Source of the DNA: Gammaproteobacteria bacterium
GTDB lineage: Bacteria > Gemmatimonadota > Gemmatimonadetes > Longimicrobiales > Gaopeijiaceae
Length of the DNA stretch: 64,000 nucleotides
Assembly (NCBI GenBank): GCA_028820325.1
Contig: JAPPJO010000031.1
Span: 1 to 64,000 of the forward strand
Reading direction: 5' to 3'
The notes below the pieces were generated by a model. It did not search any database. It had not been told where the DNA came from and saw nothing but the letters and a program-made list of their open reading frames with translations. The position numbers were made by a program, and so were the translations under genes. This document shows positions 15,475 to 24,372 of this stretch, piece after piece. Each line of letters opens with the position of its first letter. The stretch's first letter is position 1.

Positions 15475-15585
15475 CTGCCGGACGCCCGCAGAGCAGACCC
15501 GCTCCACGGACGCCCGTTCTTGCGTTGGACTCCCACGCGCTCACCATTCACATTGCACGGAAGTCCATCGCATCCGGAGGATCCC

Positions 15586-17718
15586 ATGATTCCGCGTCCA
15601 TCGTCCGCCCTGTGCCGCTTCGCCTTCGCCGCGGCGTTCCTGTCGCTTTTCGCGTTCGGTCTGTCGAGCGTACAACCGCTGGCCACGGGGCTGGCCGCCC
15701 AGGAGCGGAGGCCCGTCGAGCTCGAGGACTACTACCGGCTGAAGAACGCGAACAGCCCGGCCATCTCGCCGGACGGGTCGCGGGTTGCGTTCGTCATCAC
15801 GTCGGTCCTCGAAGAGGAAAACCGCAGCCACAGCGGGATCTGGCTCGCGGACGCCGCGGGAACCGGTGAACCGGTGCGGCTTACCAGCCCGAGCTTCAGC
15901 GCCTCCGGGCCCGGCTGGTCGCCCGACGGGCGCCTGCTCGTCTTCACATCGAACCGCCCGGGTGGCGATGGCGAGAGCGGCGGCAGCACCTGGTTCCTGC
16001 GCATGGACCAGCCTGCCGGCGAAGCCTTCCAGATCGAAGGACTGGGCGGGTCGCCGGTGTTCAGCCCGGACGGCGAGTGGATCGCGTTCACGCGGCCCAC
16101 CCCGCCGGAGCCGGCTCCCGAGCCGGTGTACGCGTCGGACTTCGAGCGCCGCACGGCGGAGCGCTTCGACGGGCGCATGTACGACTGGATGAACTACCGC
16201 TTCGACCGCCGCGGCTACCTGCCCGATCCCCGCGACCCCGCCGCCACCCCGCCGCGGGAGGTGTACGTGCTGCCGGCCACCGGAGGTGAGCCCCGCCGCC
16301 TGACCGACCTCAACGTGGACGCCTCTGGACTGGCCTGGAGCCCCGACGGCAGCCGCCTCGCCTTCACCGCCGACATGCACCAGCGCGACGAGCTCAGCTA
16401 CGAGCGCGCGGACCTTTGGACCGTCGACCTGGACGGCGCCGTCACCCGACTAACCGACGACGAATACAACTACTCCGGGCCCGCGTGGTCGGCAGACGGC
16501 GACCGCATCGTGGTGCGCGGCAACGAGGGGCTGGACGTGGTCATCCGCGAGGCCCGTGACCGGGGGGCGGCCAACGACCTGTTCGCGTTCAACCCCGACG
16601 GGGGCGGCAGGAGCAACCTCACCGCGGACTGGGACCTGATCCCGGGCGGACCGGTCACGTCACCCGACGGCCACGTCTACTTCTCGACCGGCGTGCGCGG
16701 CAACACGCACCTGTTCCGCGTGCCGGTGGGCGGCGGCGCGGTCGAACAGGTCACCGAGGGCGACCGCCGGCTCGCCGGCTTCTCCTTCTCGGCCGACTTC
16801 TCCCGCATGGCCTACCGCGTCACCGCTCCCATCGAGCCCGGCGACATCTACGCGGCGCCCATCTCCGCCGCGACCGAGACCCGCCTGAGCGAGGTGAACG
16901 GGGCGCTGCTGGCCCAGCTCGAACTCTTCGAACCCGAGAACCTCGTCTTCCACAGCCCGGACGGCACCGAGGTCGAGGGTTGGATGCTGCCCGCGCGCGG
17001 CTACGAGGCGGGTGGCGGCGACTTCCCCATGATCCTCGTGATGCACGGGGGGCCGCACGGCATGTACGGCAACGATTTCTCGTTCGACCGCCAGTTGCTG
17101 GCCGGGCAGGGCTACATGGTGCTCTACACGAACCCGCGCGCGTCGACCGGCTACGGGGAGGACTTCCGGTGGGGCACCTGGGGCGGATGGGGCTTCAACG
17201 ACTACGACGACGTCATGGCCGGCGTCGACCACGCCATCGACAACTACCGCATCGACACCGGCCGCATGGGCGTGACCGGTTACTCATACGGCGGCTACCT
17301 GACCAACTGGGTCATCACCCAGACCGATCGATTCGCCGCCGCCATCGCCGGGGCCTCCATCTCCAACTGGGTGAGCGACTACGCGGTCGCCGACATCCCG
17401 CGCACCAAGGAGAGCGAGTTCTACGGCCCGCCCTGGGAGGAGCGCGGTCTGGAGCACCTGCTGCGCTCGTCGCCCATCATCCACGCCGACGGGGTGACCA
17501 CGCCGACCCTCTTCGTACACGGCGAGACCGACCATCGCGTGCCGATCGAGGAGGCCGAGCAGATGTACGTCGCCCTGCACAAGCAGGGGGTGCCGGCCAA
17601 GTTCGTACGCTATCCCGAGTCCTACCACGGCGGCTGGACGCCTTGGCGCATGGTGCACCGCACCTGGGTACAGCTCGACTGGTGGGAGCAGTGGCTCAAA
17701 GCGCGCCCGGCGATGTAG
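15586..17718 (+). CDS. Secreted S9 family peptidase (acylaminoacyl-peptidase/DPP type)
   Basis: The product has 710 residues from ATG 15586 (GGAGG five bases before); an earlier in-frame ATG at 15520 precedes the signal and lacks a site. Signal peptide is residues 1-40. Residues 45-400 are WD40/TolB-like propeller repeats (NSPAISPDGSRVAFV, GWSPDGRLLVFTSN). The catalytic alpha/beta-hydrolase domain has Ser567 in GYSYGGYLTNW, Asp649 in GETDHRVP and His681 in SYHGGW. It probably removes short peptides from the N-terminus of oligopeptides outside the cytoplasm. NfeD-like and flotillin genes follow, 12 bases downstream, on the same strand. Confidence 0.9.
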   Translation: MIPRPSSALCRFAFAAAFLSLFAFGLSSVQPLATGLAAQERRPVELEDYYRLKNANSPAISPDGSRVAFVITSVLEEENRSHSGIWLADAAGTGEPVRLTSPSFSASGPGWSPDGRLLVFTSNRPGGDGESGGSTWFLRMDQPAGEAFQIEGLGGSPVFSPDGEWIAFTRPTPPEPAPEPVYASDFERRTAERFDGRMYDWMNYRFDRRGYLPDPRDPAATPPREVYVLPATGGEPRRLTDLNVDASGLAWSPDGSRLAFTADMHQRDELSYERADLWTVDLDGAVTRLTDDEYNYSGPAWSADGDRIVVRGNEGLDVVIREARDRGAANDLFAFNPDGGGRSNLTADWDLIPGGPVTSPDGHVYFSTGVRGNTHLFRVPVGGGAVEQVTEGDRRLAGFSFSADFSRMAYRVTAPIEPGDIYAAPISAATETRLSEVNGALLAQLELFEPENLVFHSPDGTEVEGWMLPARGYEAGGGDFPMILVMHGGPHGMYGNDFSFDRQLLAGQGYMVLYTNPRASTGYGEDFRWGTWGGWGFNDYDDVMAGVDHAIDNYRIDTGRMGVTGYSYGGYLTNWVITQTDRFAAAIAGASISNWVSDYAVADIPRTKESEFYGPPWEERGLEHLLRSSPIIHADGVTTPTLFVHGETDHRVPIEEAEQMYVALHKQGVPAKFVRYPESYHGGWTPWRMVHRTWVQLDWWEQWLKARPAM

Positions 17719-17730
17719 GCAGGACCTTCG

Positions 17731-18303
17731 ATGCTCGCAGCGTATATCTTCTGCCTCGTCGTGGGCGGCGGCTTCCTGCTCCTGTCGCTCTTCGGCGACT
17801 TCCTGGAAGCTGACGCGGATGTGGACCTGGACGCCGACGCGGATCTCAGCATCGGGGATGCCGGCGATGTCGCAAAGCTCTTCTCGCTGCGGGCCATCGT
17901 CTACGCCCTTTTCGGCTTCGGCGCCTCCGGCACCCTTCTCCACCTGGTGTGGGGAGGGGGCCGCCCCGGACTGACCGCCATCGTCGCAGGCGTCACCGGG
18001 CTGGCGACGGGAGCGCTGATCGGGGCGGCGTTCGGGTTCCTCAAGCGCGGAAGCGCGGGAGCCATGCTGGGGGAGCAGTCCTTCGTGGGGCTCACCGCGG
18101 AGGTGTCGCTCGAGATCACGGCTTCGAGCCCCGGCTCGATACGGGTGCTGCGCGGCGACAGGCGCCACGGCATCCGCGCCCGGCTCGATTCGAGCTGCCC
18201 GCCGGACCGGACGCTGAGCCCCGGTCAGTCCGTGGTGGTGGTCGGCATGGAGTCCGGAATCGCAGCCGTGGTTCCAATCGAGATGAAGCTGATCGATGAG
18301 TAA
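17731..18303 (+). CDS. NfeD-like membrane protein, flotillin partner
   Basis: The protein has 190 residues. It has an N-terminal membrane segment (AYIFCLVVGGGFLLLSLFGD), an Asp-rich linker (ADADVDLDADADLS), two more membrane segments near 50-100, and a C-terminal beta-rich domain (EQSFVGLTAEVSLEIT ... GQSVVVVGMESGIAAVVP) resembling the NfeD OB fold. Such proteins pair with flotillin in membrane microdomains. The flotillin gene follows after a 54-base AT-rich spacer with repeats. Confidence 0.75.
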   Translation: MLAAYIFCLVVGGGFLLLSLFGDFLEADADVDLDADADLSIGDAGDVAKLFSLRAIVYALFGFGASGTLLHLVWGGGRPGLTAIVAGVTGLATGALIGAAFGFLKRGSAGAMLGEQSFVGLTAEVSLEITASSPGSIRVLRGDRRHGIRARLDSSCPPDRTLSPGQSVVVVGMESGIAAVVPIEMKLIDE

Positions 18304-18346
18304 CATACAGGATAATACAAGATTGTCATACAGGAACAATACAAGA
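18304..18346 (+). repeat. Imperfect direct repeat in AT-rich spacer before flotillin
   Basis: Two copies of a unit beginning CATACAGGA and ending AATACAAGA lie 23 bases apart (18304-18322 and 18327-18346). ATTGT and ACAAT form an inverted pair inside. The AT content is far above the surroundings. It could be an operator or an RNA element controlling flotillin translation. Confidence 0.5.
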
Positions 18347-18357
18347 GGAGGCACATA

Positions 18358-19665
18358 GTGGAGTTTCTCGCCGCACCCCTGACGATGGCCATCGTGATCC
18401 TGGTGGCGGTGATCGTGTTTGTCATCACCATCAAGAGCCTGATCGTGATCGTGCCCCCCAACCAGGCCGCGGTGCTCACCGGCCGGAACCGAACGTCCTC
18501 GGATGGTCAGACGGTTGGATACCGCTCCATCTCCGGGGGCCGCACGCTGCGCGTGCCCATCATCGAGACGGTACAGCACATGAACCTCGAAACCATCCCC
18601 ATCGAGGTCTCGGTCAACAACGCCTTCTCCAAGGGCAACATTCCCCTCAGCGTCGAGGCGATCGCCAACGTGAAGATCGCGTCGGAGCCTGAATGGGTCT
18701 TCAACAACGCGGTCGAGCGACTCCTCGGGAAGACGGAGGGGGAAGTGCGCGAGTTGGCCCAGGACACCCTCACCGGCAACCTGCGCGGCGTCCTCGCCAC
18801 CCTCACCCCCGAGGCCGTCAACGAGGACCGGCTCGGTTTCGCCAAGGCCCTGGCCGATGACGCCGGCGAGGACCTGGCCTCGCTGGGCTTCCACCTGGAC
18901 GTCCTCAAGATCCAGAACGTGAGCGACGAGCGCGGCTATCTCGAGGCGATCGGACGCGAGAAGTCGGCCGAGGCCATTCGGGCGGCCGAAATCGCGGAGG
19001 CGCAGGCCGAAGCGGACACCCGCGAAGCGCGCGCCGAGGCCCGCCGCCGCGCCCAGGTGCGCGAGGCGGCGGCCTCGATCAAGGTGGCGGAAGCGCAAAA
19101 CGAGCTTCGCGTGCGCAAGGCCGAGCTCGACCGCGAGGGCGAAACTGCCGAGAAGATCGCGCGCGTCAAGGCGCAGGAGGCCGAGGTCGAGGCCGAGAAG
19201 ATCCTCGAGATGAAGCGCGTCGAGCGCGAGGAGCAGCGCCTGCGCGCGGACGTGGTGGAGCCCGCCAAGGCCGAGAAGATGGCCGCCTTCGCCCGCGCCC
19301 AGGCGGAAGCGGCGCCGATCCTGGAGCGCGGAAAGGCCCAGGTGGAGGTGCTCAAACGGCTCTACGCGGAGGTTCAGACCGGAGGCGACGCGGCCTTCGC
19401 CGTGTTCATCGCCGAGAAGCTGCCGGAGCTGCTGGAGATCGCGGTGGGCGCAGTGGAAGGGGTCGACATCGACCGCGTCGTGGTCATGGACGGGGGTCAG
19501 GGCGAGGGGGTCTCCAACGCCTTGAACCAGCGGGTCCGGGGCGCCTACGGGACGCTCGAGGGGCTGGCGTCGGTGCTCGGCCTCGACATCCAGCAGGTGC
19601 TGCGCCGGGCGGCGGGGCAGACGGCAGAGGAGCCGCTTCGCGAGCTGCCGTCGGGTGACTCCTAG
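18358..19665 (+). CDS. Flotillin/SPFH-domain protein
   Basis: The product has 435 residues from GTG 18358, with AAGAGGAGG upstream. An N-terminal membrane segment (MAIVILVAVIVFVITI) is followed by the SPFH/band-7 domain at about 30-200 (VPPNQAAVLTGRN, VEAIANVKIASEPEWV). A long Ala/Glu/Arg coiled coil covers about 200-345, with repeats such as AEAQAEADTREARAEARRR, and a C-terminal helical oligomerisation part follows. Flotillins form ring or cage assemblies that organise membrane microdomains. The preceding gene encodes the usual NfeD-like partner. Confidence 0.9.
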   Translation: MEFLAAPLTMAIVILVAVIVFVITIKSLIVIVPPNQAAVLTGRNRTSSDGQTVGYRSISGGRTLRVPIIETVQHMNLETIPIEVSVNNAFSKGNIPLSVEAIANVKIASEPEWVFNNAVERLLGKTEGEVRELAQDTLTGNLRGVLATLTPEAVNEDRLGFAKALADDAGEDLASLGFHLDVLKIQNVSDERGYLEAIGREKSAEAIRAAEIAEAQAEADTREARAEARRRAQVREAAASIKVAEAQNELRVRKAELDREGETAEKIARVKAQEAEVEAEKILEMKRVEREEQRLRADVVEPAKAEKMAAFARAQAEAAPILERGKAQVEVLKRLYAEVQTGGDAAFAVFIAEKLPELLEIAVGAVEGVDIDRVVVMDGGQGEGVSNALNQRVRGAYGTLEGLASVLGLDIQQVLRRAAGQTAEEPLRELPSGDS

Positions 19666-19775
19666 CGTGGTGGCTCGCCCCTTCAGGGCTGCGCGGACCG
19701 AAACGGCCGGCCGACCCCTGTCGTAACGAGCCGTATTCGTGTAGCATCCCCACGCATTCCCAAGGAGCCCGCATC

Positions 19776-19943
19776 ATGATCTGGAAGCTGATCACAAAGA
19801 AGGGAGGCGTCTTCGACAAGCCGCGCGTCCAGCATCCGAAAAAGCCCAAGCCGCCCACCGCCGAGAAACCCGACAACCCATTCCGTCTTCCGAAGCCGCC
19901 TGCCCCGCCGGGGCATGAGTGGCGACGAAGGAAGAACCGCTGA
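19776..19943 (+). CDS. Small Pro/Lys-rich protein of unknown function
   Basis: This 55-residue frame starts at ATG 19776 with AAGGAG eight bases upstream and ends at TGA 19941-19943. The product is strongly basic and proline-rich: MIWKLITKKGGVFDKP, then HPKKPKPPTAEKPDNP, ending EWRRRKNR. The composition is unlike chance translation of this DNA, and the ribosome site is good. The SixA gene begins six bases later, so they may be co-expressed. No family was recognised; it may bind nucleic acid, ribosome or acidic membrane surface, but nothing in the sequence decides. Confidence 0.6.
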   Translation: MIWKLITKKGGVFDKPRVQHPKKPKPPTAEKPDNPFRLPKPPAPPGHEWRRRKNR

Positions 19944-19949
19944 GCGCTC

Positions 19950-20462
19950 TTGAAGAGGATCCTTCTGCTCCGCCACGCCAAGTCCGACTGGAAGGACTAC
20001 ACTCTTGCGGATTTCGACCGGCCGCTCGCCCCACGCGGCCGCGCGGCCGCACCCCGCGTCGCAGCCTGGATCCGTGACCACGATCTGGTTCCCGACCGGG
20101 TGCTGTGCTCGGCGGCCCGCCGCACCTCGGAGACCTGGGAGCGCATGGTGCCGGAGCTGGGCGAGGTGCCGGTCGTGCACCGGCGGGCCCTCTACCACGC
20201 GTCCATGCAGGCGATCCTGAAGCAGCTGGTCAAACAGGACGACGAGGCGAACACGGTGGCGGTGGTCGGGCACAATCCGGGCATCGCCGAATTCGCCTGG
20301 CGCTATTCCGTTTTCGGCAACGAGAAGAAGATCGCGCGCATGCGGCGCAAGTATCCCACCGGCGCGCTGGCCGTCCTCTCGTTCAAGATCGACAAGTGGG
20401 CCGATCTCCCGGGCGCGAGCGGAACCCTGGAGTACTACGTGCGACCCAAGCAGCTCAAGTAG
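19950..20462 (+). CDS. SixA-like histidine phosphatase
   Basis: This 170-residue phosphoglycerate-mutase-like phosphatase starts at TTG 19950, because the catalytic motif LLLRHAKSDW begins at residue 5. The second histidine is in VVGHNPGIAEF. The SixA family removes phosphate from phosphohistidine proteins. Its C-terminus carries the family PTGALAVLSFKIDKW segment. It lies six bases after a small Pro/Lys-rich gene and is convergent with a propeller lipoprotein gene. Confidence 0.88.
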   Translation: MKRILLLRHAKSDWKDYTLADFDRPLAPRGRAAAPRVAAWIRDHDLVPDRVLCSAARRTSETWERMVPELGEVPVVHRRALYHASMQAILKQLVKQDDEANTVAVVGHNPGIAEFAWRYSVFGNEKKIARMRRKYPTGALAVLSFKIDKWADLPGASGTLEYYVRPKQLK

Positions 20463-20530
20463 CGCCGATGGTCGACGAGCTGCGCGACCGGGCTCGCTTA
20501 TCTCCGATATGGTGGCGGCTGCAGCGAACC

Positions 20531-21826
20531 TCAGGGCATCTGCAGCTCGTACACCTCCACGCGCTCGACGCCAAGATCGTCGGTGGATATGACGGTCAGC
20601 CTGCCACCGACAATGTGCTGGATGCGAAGCCCGGCGGGGCCCACCACCTGGCCCAGGAAGCGACCGTCGGCGGCGAACACATCGCGGACGACCGTCTCGG
20701 CGCCCCTGATCGCGAAGCGGCGCGCCCAGATCTCGCCTCCGTCGGCGATGACCAGCGAGTTCCAGGCGGGGAGCCGGTCGGGAAGGGGCATCTCCCGAAA
20801 GCGGCGCAGGGCTGCCTCCACCTGGGTGTCGTCCATCGGCTCGCGGCCGCCGGTTGAACCCCGAACCCATGCTTCGAGGTGTGCGTCGGTTCGCAGGGGC
20901 GGCTCTTCGGTGAGGCGCACGATGCGCTCCAGAGTGCCCGTGGGGCTGTAGGTGGAGTACTCGTAGGATCGGCCCGTGGTCACGGCCATGCGCCCTTCCG
21001 CGGAGGCGGTGGCGGCGGCAGCGGACGAGAAGGGCAGCCGCAGAATCTGGATCGACAGATTGGTTCCGCTGCCCTGTGCGGAAGTCTGGGTAGCCTGCCC
21101 AGGCACCGCCGTGATCGTGTCGATCAGGGTGCCCTCCAGGTCGTGCCGGACCAGGTACTCGGATCTGCTCCCGGAAGGGTCCGAGATCGATTCGAGGGCG
21201 TCTTCCAGGCTGAAGGCTCCCTCCAGCGAGGGGAGGTTCAGCGATTCCACCCGGCTGAGGAAAAGGTCCGTCCCCGCCACGCGGATCGGGCGGATCACGG
21301 GCTGCTCGCCCGGGCCCCGGAAGATAGCGGTGGCCAGCAGCTCGCCGTCCGGACCGAAGCGGGTGATGCGGTCGAGCCGCTGGTCCGCCGCGACGATGGC
21401 GCCCCCCGCCGTGGGCCAGGCTCCCGCGAGCGCCCGGAATTCGCCCGGCCCCTCTCCCGGGCCCCCGATGGTCTGGAGGTGGGTGCCGCTCCCGTCGAAG
21501 ATGCGAATCTCGTCCATCTGCGCATCGGCGACGATCAGATTGCCCGCCCCGTCGACCGCGACCGAGGCAATGCGCCCGAAGAGCACTTCCGCGGGGCCGT
21601 CGATGGCGCCGATGGAGAGGACCGGTTCAGGTGCGATGGTAGCGTAGATGGCACCGCCGGACGGGTTGGTGACGATGGCGACGCCCGCCGAGTCGGTGAA
21701 TTGGGCCGGGGAAGGAATGCGTTCGCCGCCGTCTCCGCAGGCGCCAAGGAGCAACAGTACACTGCATGACCACGCGGCGGGCGTGTGCCGGGGTCTCCTG
21801 GCGCGGGCCAATCGCTCTCGATTCAT
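20531..21826 (-). CDS. 6-bladed beta-propeller lipoprotein
   Basis: The product has 431 residues from ATG 21826; the earlier ATG at 21895 falls inside the -35 box of the predicted promoter and cannot be the start. The signal SVLLLLGAC ends in a lipobox. Blade motifs include IASVAVDGAGNLIVADAQMD, GPGEGPGEFRALAGAW and QRLDRITRFGPDGELL. It is the same family as the product of the 7367-8587 gene. Its promoter carries an operator-like repeat identical in arms and position to that of blaI, so it is a likely member of the BlaI/M56 regulon. The ligand is unknown. Confidence 0.85.
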   Translation of the reverse strand: MNRERLARARRPRHTPAAWSCSVLLLLGACGDGGERIPSPAQFTDSAGVAIVTNPSGGAIYATIAPEPVLSIGAIDGPAEVLFGRIASVAVDGAGNLIVADAQMDEIRIFDGSGTHLQTIGGPGEGPGEFRALAGAWPTAGGAIVAADQRLDRITRFGPDGELLATAIFRGPGEQPVIRPIRVAGTDLFLSRVESLNLPSLEGAFSLEDALESISDPSGSRSEYLVRHDLEGTLIDTITAVPGQATQTSAQGSGTNLSIQILRLPFSSAAAATASAEGRMAVTTGRSYEYSTYSPTGTLERIVRLTEEPPLRTDAHLEAWVRGSTGGREPMDDTQVEAALRRFREMPLPDRLPAWNSLVIADGGEIWARRFAIRGAETVVRDVFAADGRFLGQVVGPAGLRIQHIVGGRLTVISTDDLGVERVEVYELQMP

Positions 21827-21847
21827 TACTGGTTCCCTTGCTGTACC

Positions 21848-21861
21848 ACGAAATCCTTCGT
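21848..21861. promoter_or_regulatory. Candidate operator ACGAA-N4-TTCGT before propeller gene
   Basis: A perfect inverted repeat with spacer ATCC starts five bases past the -10 box, over the expected transcription start. It has the same arms and placement as the blaI operator at 7181-7194. On the minus strand both read CTACGAA-N4-TTCGTG. Confidence 0.55.
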
Positions 21862-21866
21862 AGACA

Positions 21867-21895
21867 AGGGTAGTCGACAATACGTCGGACGTCAA
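21867..21895 (-). promoter_or_regulatory. Sigma70-type promoter of propeller lipoprotein gene
   Basis: TTGACG (21890-21895) and TACCCT (21867-21872) are 17 bases apart on the minus strand. The architecture copies that of the blaI promoter. Confidence 0.6.
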
Positions 21896-21927
21896 CGGTT
21901 CTCAGCCGCCAGGGATGAGGTGCGCCT

Positions 21928-23898
21928 TCACTTCATGCGCTCACCCGCGTCGACCATCTCGTCCTTCAGGAACCGACCGAAGAAGTCCAGCATGTCGAGC
22001 AGCAACTGGCGCCGGTTGGCCTTGCCGCGGACATAGTAGTTCTCGTTCGGGTAGGTCGTGTACTCGAAGGGCTTGTAGTGGTTCTCGAGCGCCCGCGCGA
22101 AGATCTCGGACTGGTCGGAGCCGGGGTACCGTCCCTCGCCGTGCACCAGGAAGATCGGTGTGGACACCTTGTCGATCTCGTAGATCGCCGAGCTGTTGCG
22201 CCACACGTCCTGGCTCGTTTCGAAGGGGCCGAGTTCGTGCTCGAGGAGCTGGACGTGCCGCAGTTCGTTCTCGCTGCGGTAGAAGTGTACCCAGTCCGAG
22301 TAGCCCGAGCCGGGGACGATCGCGCGGAAGGCGTCCGGGGCGAAGGCCGCGGCGTACATTCCCATGATGCCGCCGTAGCTGGTACCGGTGAGGCCGATCC
22401 GGTCGGGGTCGATCCCGGGCTGCGCCTTCAGGAAGTCGGCGCCCGCGAGCACGTCTTCGAGGTCGCAGTGGCCCCAGCAGCCGTTGTTCGCGTCGGCGAA
22501 GTCCTTCCCGTAGCCTGAACTGCCCCGGATGTTGGGCAGCAGCACCGCGTATCCGCGCTGCGCGAAGAACTGCACGTGCTGCTGGAAGGTGTCGTTGAAC
22601 TGCGAGGTGGGGCCGCCGTGGATCCACAGAATGCCGGGTGCGCGTCCGCCGGCGGGGACTCCCACCGGGCGGTACAGGTAGGCCGGGATCGAGTATCCGT
22701 CGGTGCTGGGGTAGTGGACCTTCTCCGGCAGGACCAGACGGTCGGCAAGGTTCCCGGCGGGCATGGAGAAGGTGAGCTGGCGGCTCTCGCCGCTCTCCAC
22801 GGAGACCACGTGCAGATCCTGCGGAGTGACCAGATCGGCCTTCAGGTAGGCGATCGAGCGGCTGTCGGGCGACCACGAGGGACTCGACGCCACCCCGCCG
22901 TCGGGTGAGGCCAGCACGCGGAGCTTGCCGCCGCCGGAGGAGACCACGCGCAGGTCGTGGTGACCGTTGTGGTTCTCGATGTAGGCGATCGAGCGGCCGT
23001 CGGGCGACCAGACCGCGCCGCCCTGGTCGGCGTCCGCGGCCGCAACCGGACGGGGCTCACCGCCCTCGATCGGTGCGATCCAGTAGTTGATCCAGCCGCT
23101 GCGATGAGAGCGGAAGAGAACCTGGCCGCCATCGGGCGAGACCTGCGGATAGCCGAAGGTGCTGCCGGCGCCGTAGTCGAAGAAATCCCGGTCCCGAAGC
23201 ACGGTGCGCGCGCCCGATCCGTCCGGAGTGACCGCGATCACGTCGTGATCCTCCCAGGCGTCGTCGAGGCGCACGTACAGGATGCGCCGGGAGTCCGGGG
23301 TCCAGGTGGGGAAGACCTCGTAATTCTTCTCGCTGCTGATGCGCCCGACGCGCCGGGTTGCGACATCGACCGTCCAGATGTCGTAGTTGCCGTAGCGGTC
23401 GCCGGCGAAGGCGATCGAGCGCTCGTCGGGCGACCAGGTCATCGAGTTGATTCGCCCTCCCAGGTTTGTCAGCCGGATCTCGCTGCCGTCGCGGGTGGAC
23501 CAGATCCAGATCTCCGGCGAGCCGCCCTTGTCCGACACGTACGAGATCCAGTTGCCCTGCGGTGACCAGCCGGGCATCTGGGAGGCCAGGAAGTGGCCCG
23601 AGCTGCCCATGTCGATCGGGACGCGGGTAGGAAATCCGCCATCCGGCGAGAGCGTGACCAGCCCGCCGGAGAGCGAGGACTGGAAGAGGATCGACGTGCC
23701 GTCGGGCGACCAGGCGGGCGAGCCGGAGACGACCGACTCGATGGCAAGCAACTGGTCGATGGTGAGGACATCGGCCTCCTGGGCGCCGGCCTGAGCGGGG
23801 ATGCCCGCGGCCGCGGCGGCCGCGAGGATGAGGGCCGACGCGAGGTTCGTGGCGGGTCGCTGGCGGAGGACCACCTTCGGGTTCCGATAGCTGGTCAT
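21928..23898 (-). CDS. Secreted S9 family prolyl-oligopeptidase-like peptidase
   Basis: The protein has 656 residues. Signal peptide is residues 1-40 (ALILAAAAAAGIPAQAGAQ). An N-terminal propeller of TolB/WD40-like repeats spans about 50-390 (GSPAWSPDGTSILFQ, SPDERSIAFAGDRYGNYDIW). The catalytic hydrolase domain spans 400-650, with Ser in GLTGTSYGGIMGMYAA and the Asp/His region near FLVHGEGRYPGSD. It shares many blocks with the 60448-62424 product, including RGSSGYGKDFADANNGCWGH, so the two are paralogues. ATG 23898 has GGAG upstream. It should cleave oligopeptides in the periplasm. Confidence 0.88.
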   Translation of the reverse strand: MTSYRNPKVVLRQRPATNLASALILAAAAAAGIPAQAGAQEADVLTIDQLLAIESVVSGSPAWSPDGTSILFQSSLSGGLVTLSPDGGFPTRVPIDMGSSGHFLASQMPGWSPQGNWISYVSDKGGSPEIWIWSTRDGSEIRLTNLGGRINSMTWSPDERSIAFAGDRYGNYDIWTVDVATRRVGRISSEKNYEVFPTWTPDSRRILYVRLDDAWEDHDVIAVTPDGSGARTVLRDRDFFDYGAGSTFGYPQVSPDGGQVLFRSHRSGWINYWIAPIEGGEPRPVAAADADQGGAVWSPDGRSIAYIENHNGHHDLRVVSSGGGKLRVLASPDGGVASSPSWSPDSRSIAYLKADLVTPQDLHVVSVESGESRQLTFSMPAGNLADRLVLPEKVHYPSTDGYSIPAYLYRPVGVPAGGRAPGILWIHGGPTSQFNDTFQQHVQFFAQRGYAVLLPNIRGSSGYGKDFADANNGCWGHCDLEDVLAGADFLKAQPGIDPDRIGLTGTSYGGIMGMYAAAFAPDAFRAIVPGSGYSDWVHFYRSENELRHVQLLEHELGPFETSQDVWRNSSAIYEIDKVSTPIFLVHGEGRYPGSDQSEIFARALENHYKPFEYTTYPNENYYVRGKANRRQLLLDMLDFFGRFLKDEMVDAGERMK

Positions 23899-23952
23899 GG
23901 CTTACTCCATGTGGCGTTGCCGGCTGCGGCCAGGTCGTGGAGGGTCACCCGC

Positions 23953-24372
23953 CTACTCTGCGTGGAGCGCCAGAAAGCGGGCCGGTGTGATGATCGGTAT
24001 CCCATGGAACGGCGACATGGCGAGCAGGTCGCCGTCTCCCGTCACCAGATGATCGGCGCGACCCATGAGGGCCGTCTCCAGAATCTTGTCGTCGGTGGGG
24101 TCACGACAGCCGAGCCTGGCACCGGCGATCGGCACCCATTCCGCAACCGCGGCCAGCAGCGCGACGAAGGCTGCCCGGGATTCCTTGCCCACGTAGCGGT
24201 CGAACTTCAAGCCGAGGATCCGACGGCGAAGCTCGGCGAACGTCTCGTCGCTGAAGAGAAGGACCCCGTTGTCCGCCCTGACCAGATCGACGACCCTGCG
24301 AGGTGGACCGGTCCGGGTGAGGGCGGCGCTGATCAGGACGTTGGTATCTAGTACGACCCTGTCAGCTCTCAT
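23953..24372 (-). CDS. PIN-domain ribonuclease toxin
   Basis: The protein has 139 residues. The acidic active-site motifs are RVVLDTNVLISAALTRTG, ETFAELRRRI, CRDPTDDKILETAL and HLVTGDGDLLAM. It overlaps the 3' end of the Phd/YefM-type antitoxin gene by 11 bases. Predicted Mg-dependent RNase activity is held off by the antitoxin. Confidence 0.87.
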   Translation of the reverse strand: MRADRVVLDTNVLISAALTRTGPPRRVVDLVRADNGVLLFSDETFAELRRRILGLKFDRYVGKESRAAFVALLAAVAEWVPIAGARLGCRDPTDDKILETALMGRADHLVTGDGDLLAMSPFHGIPIITPARFLALHAE

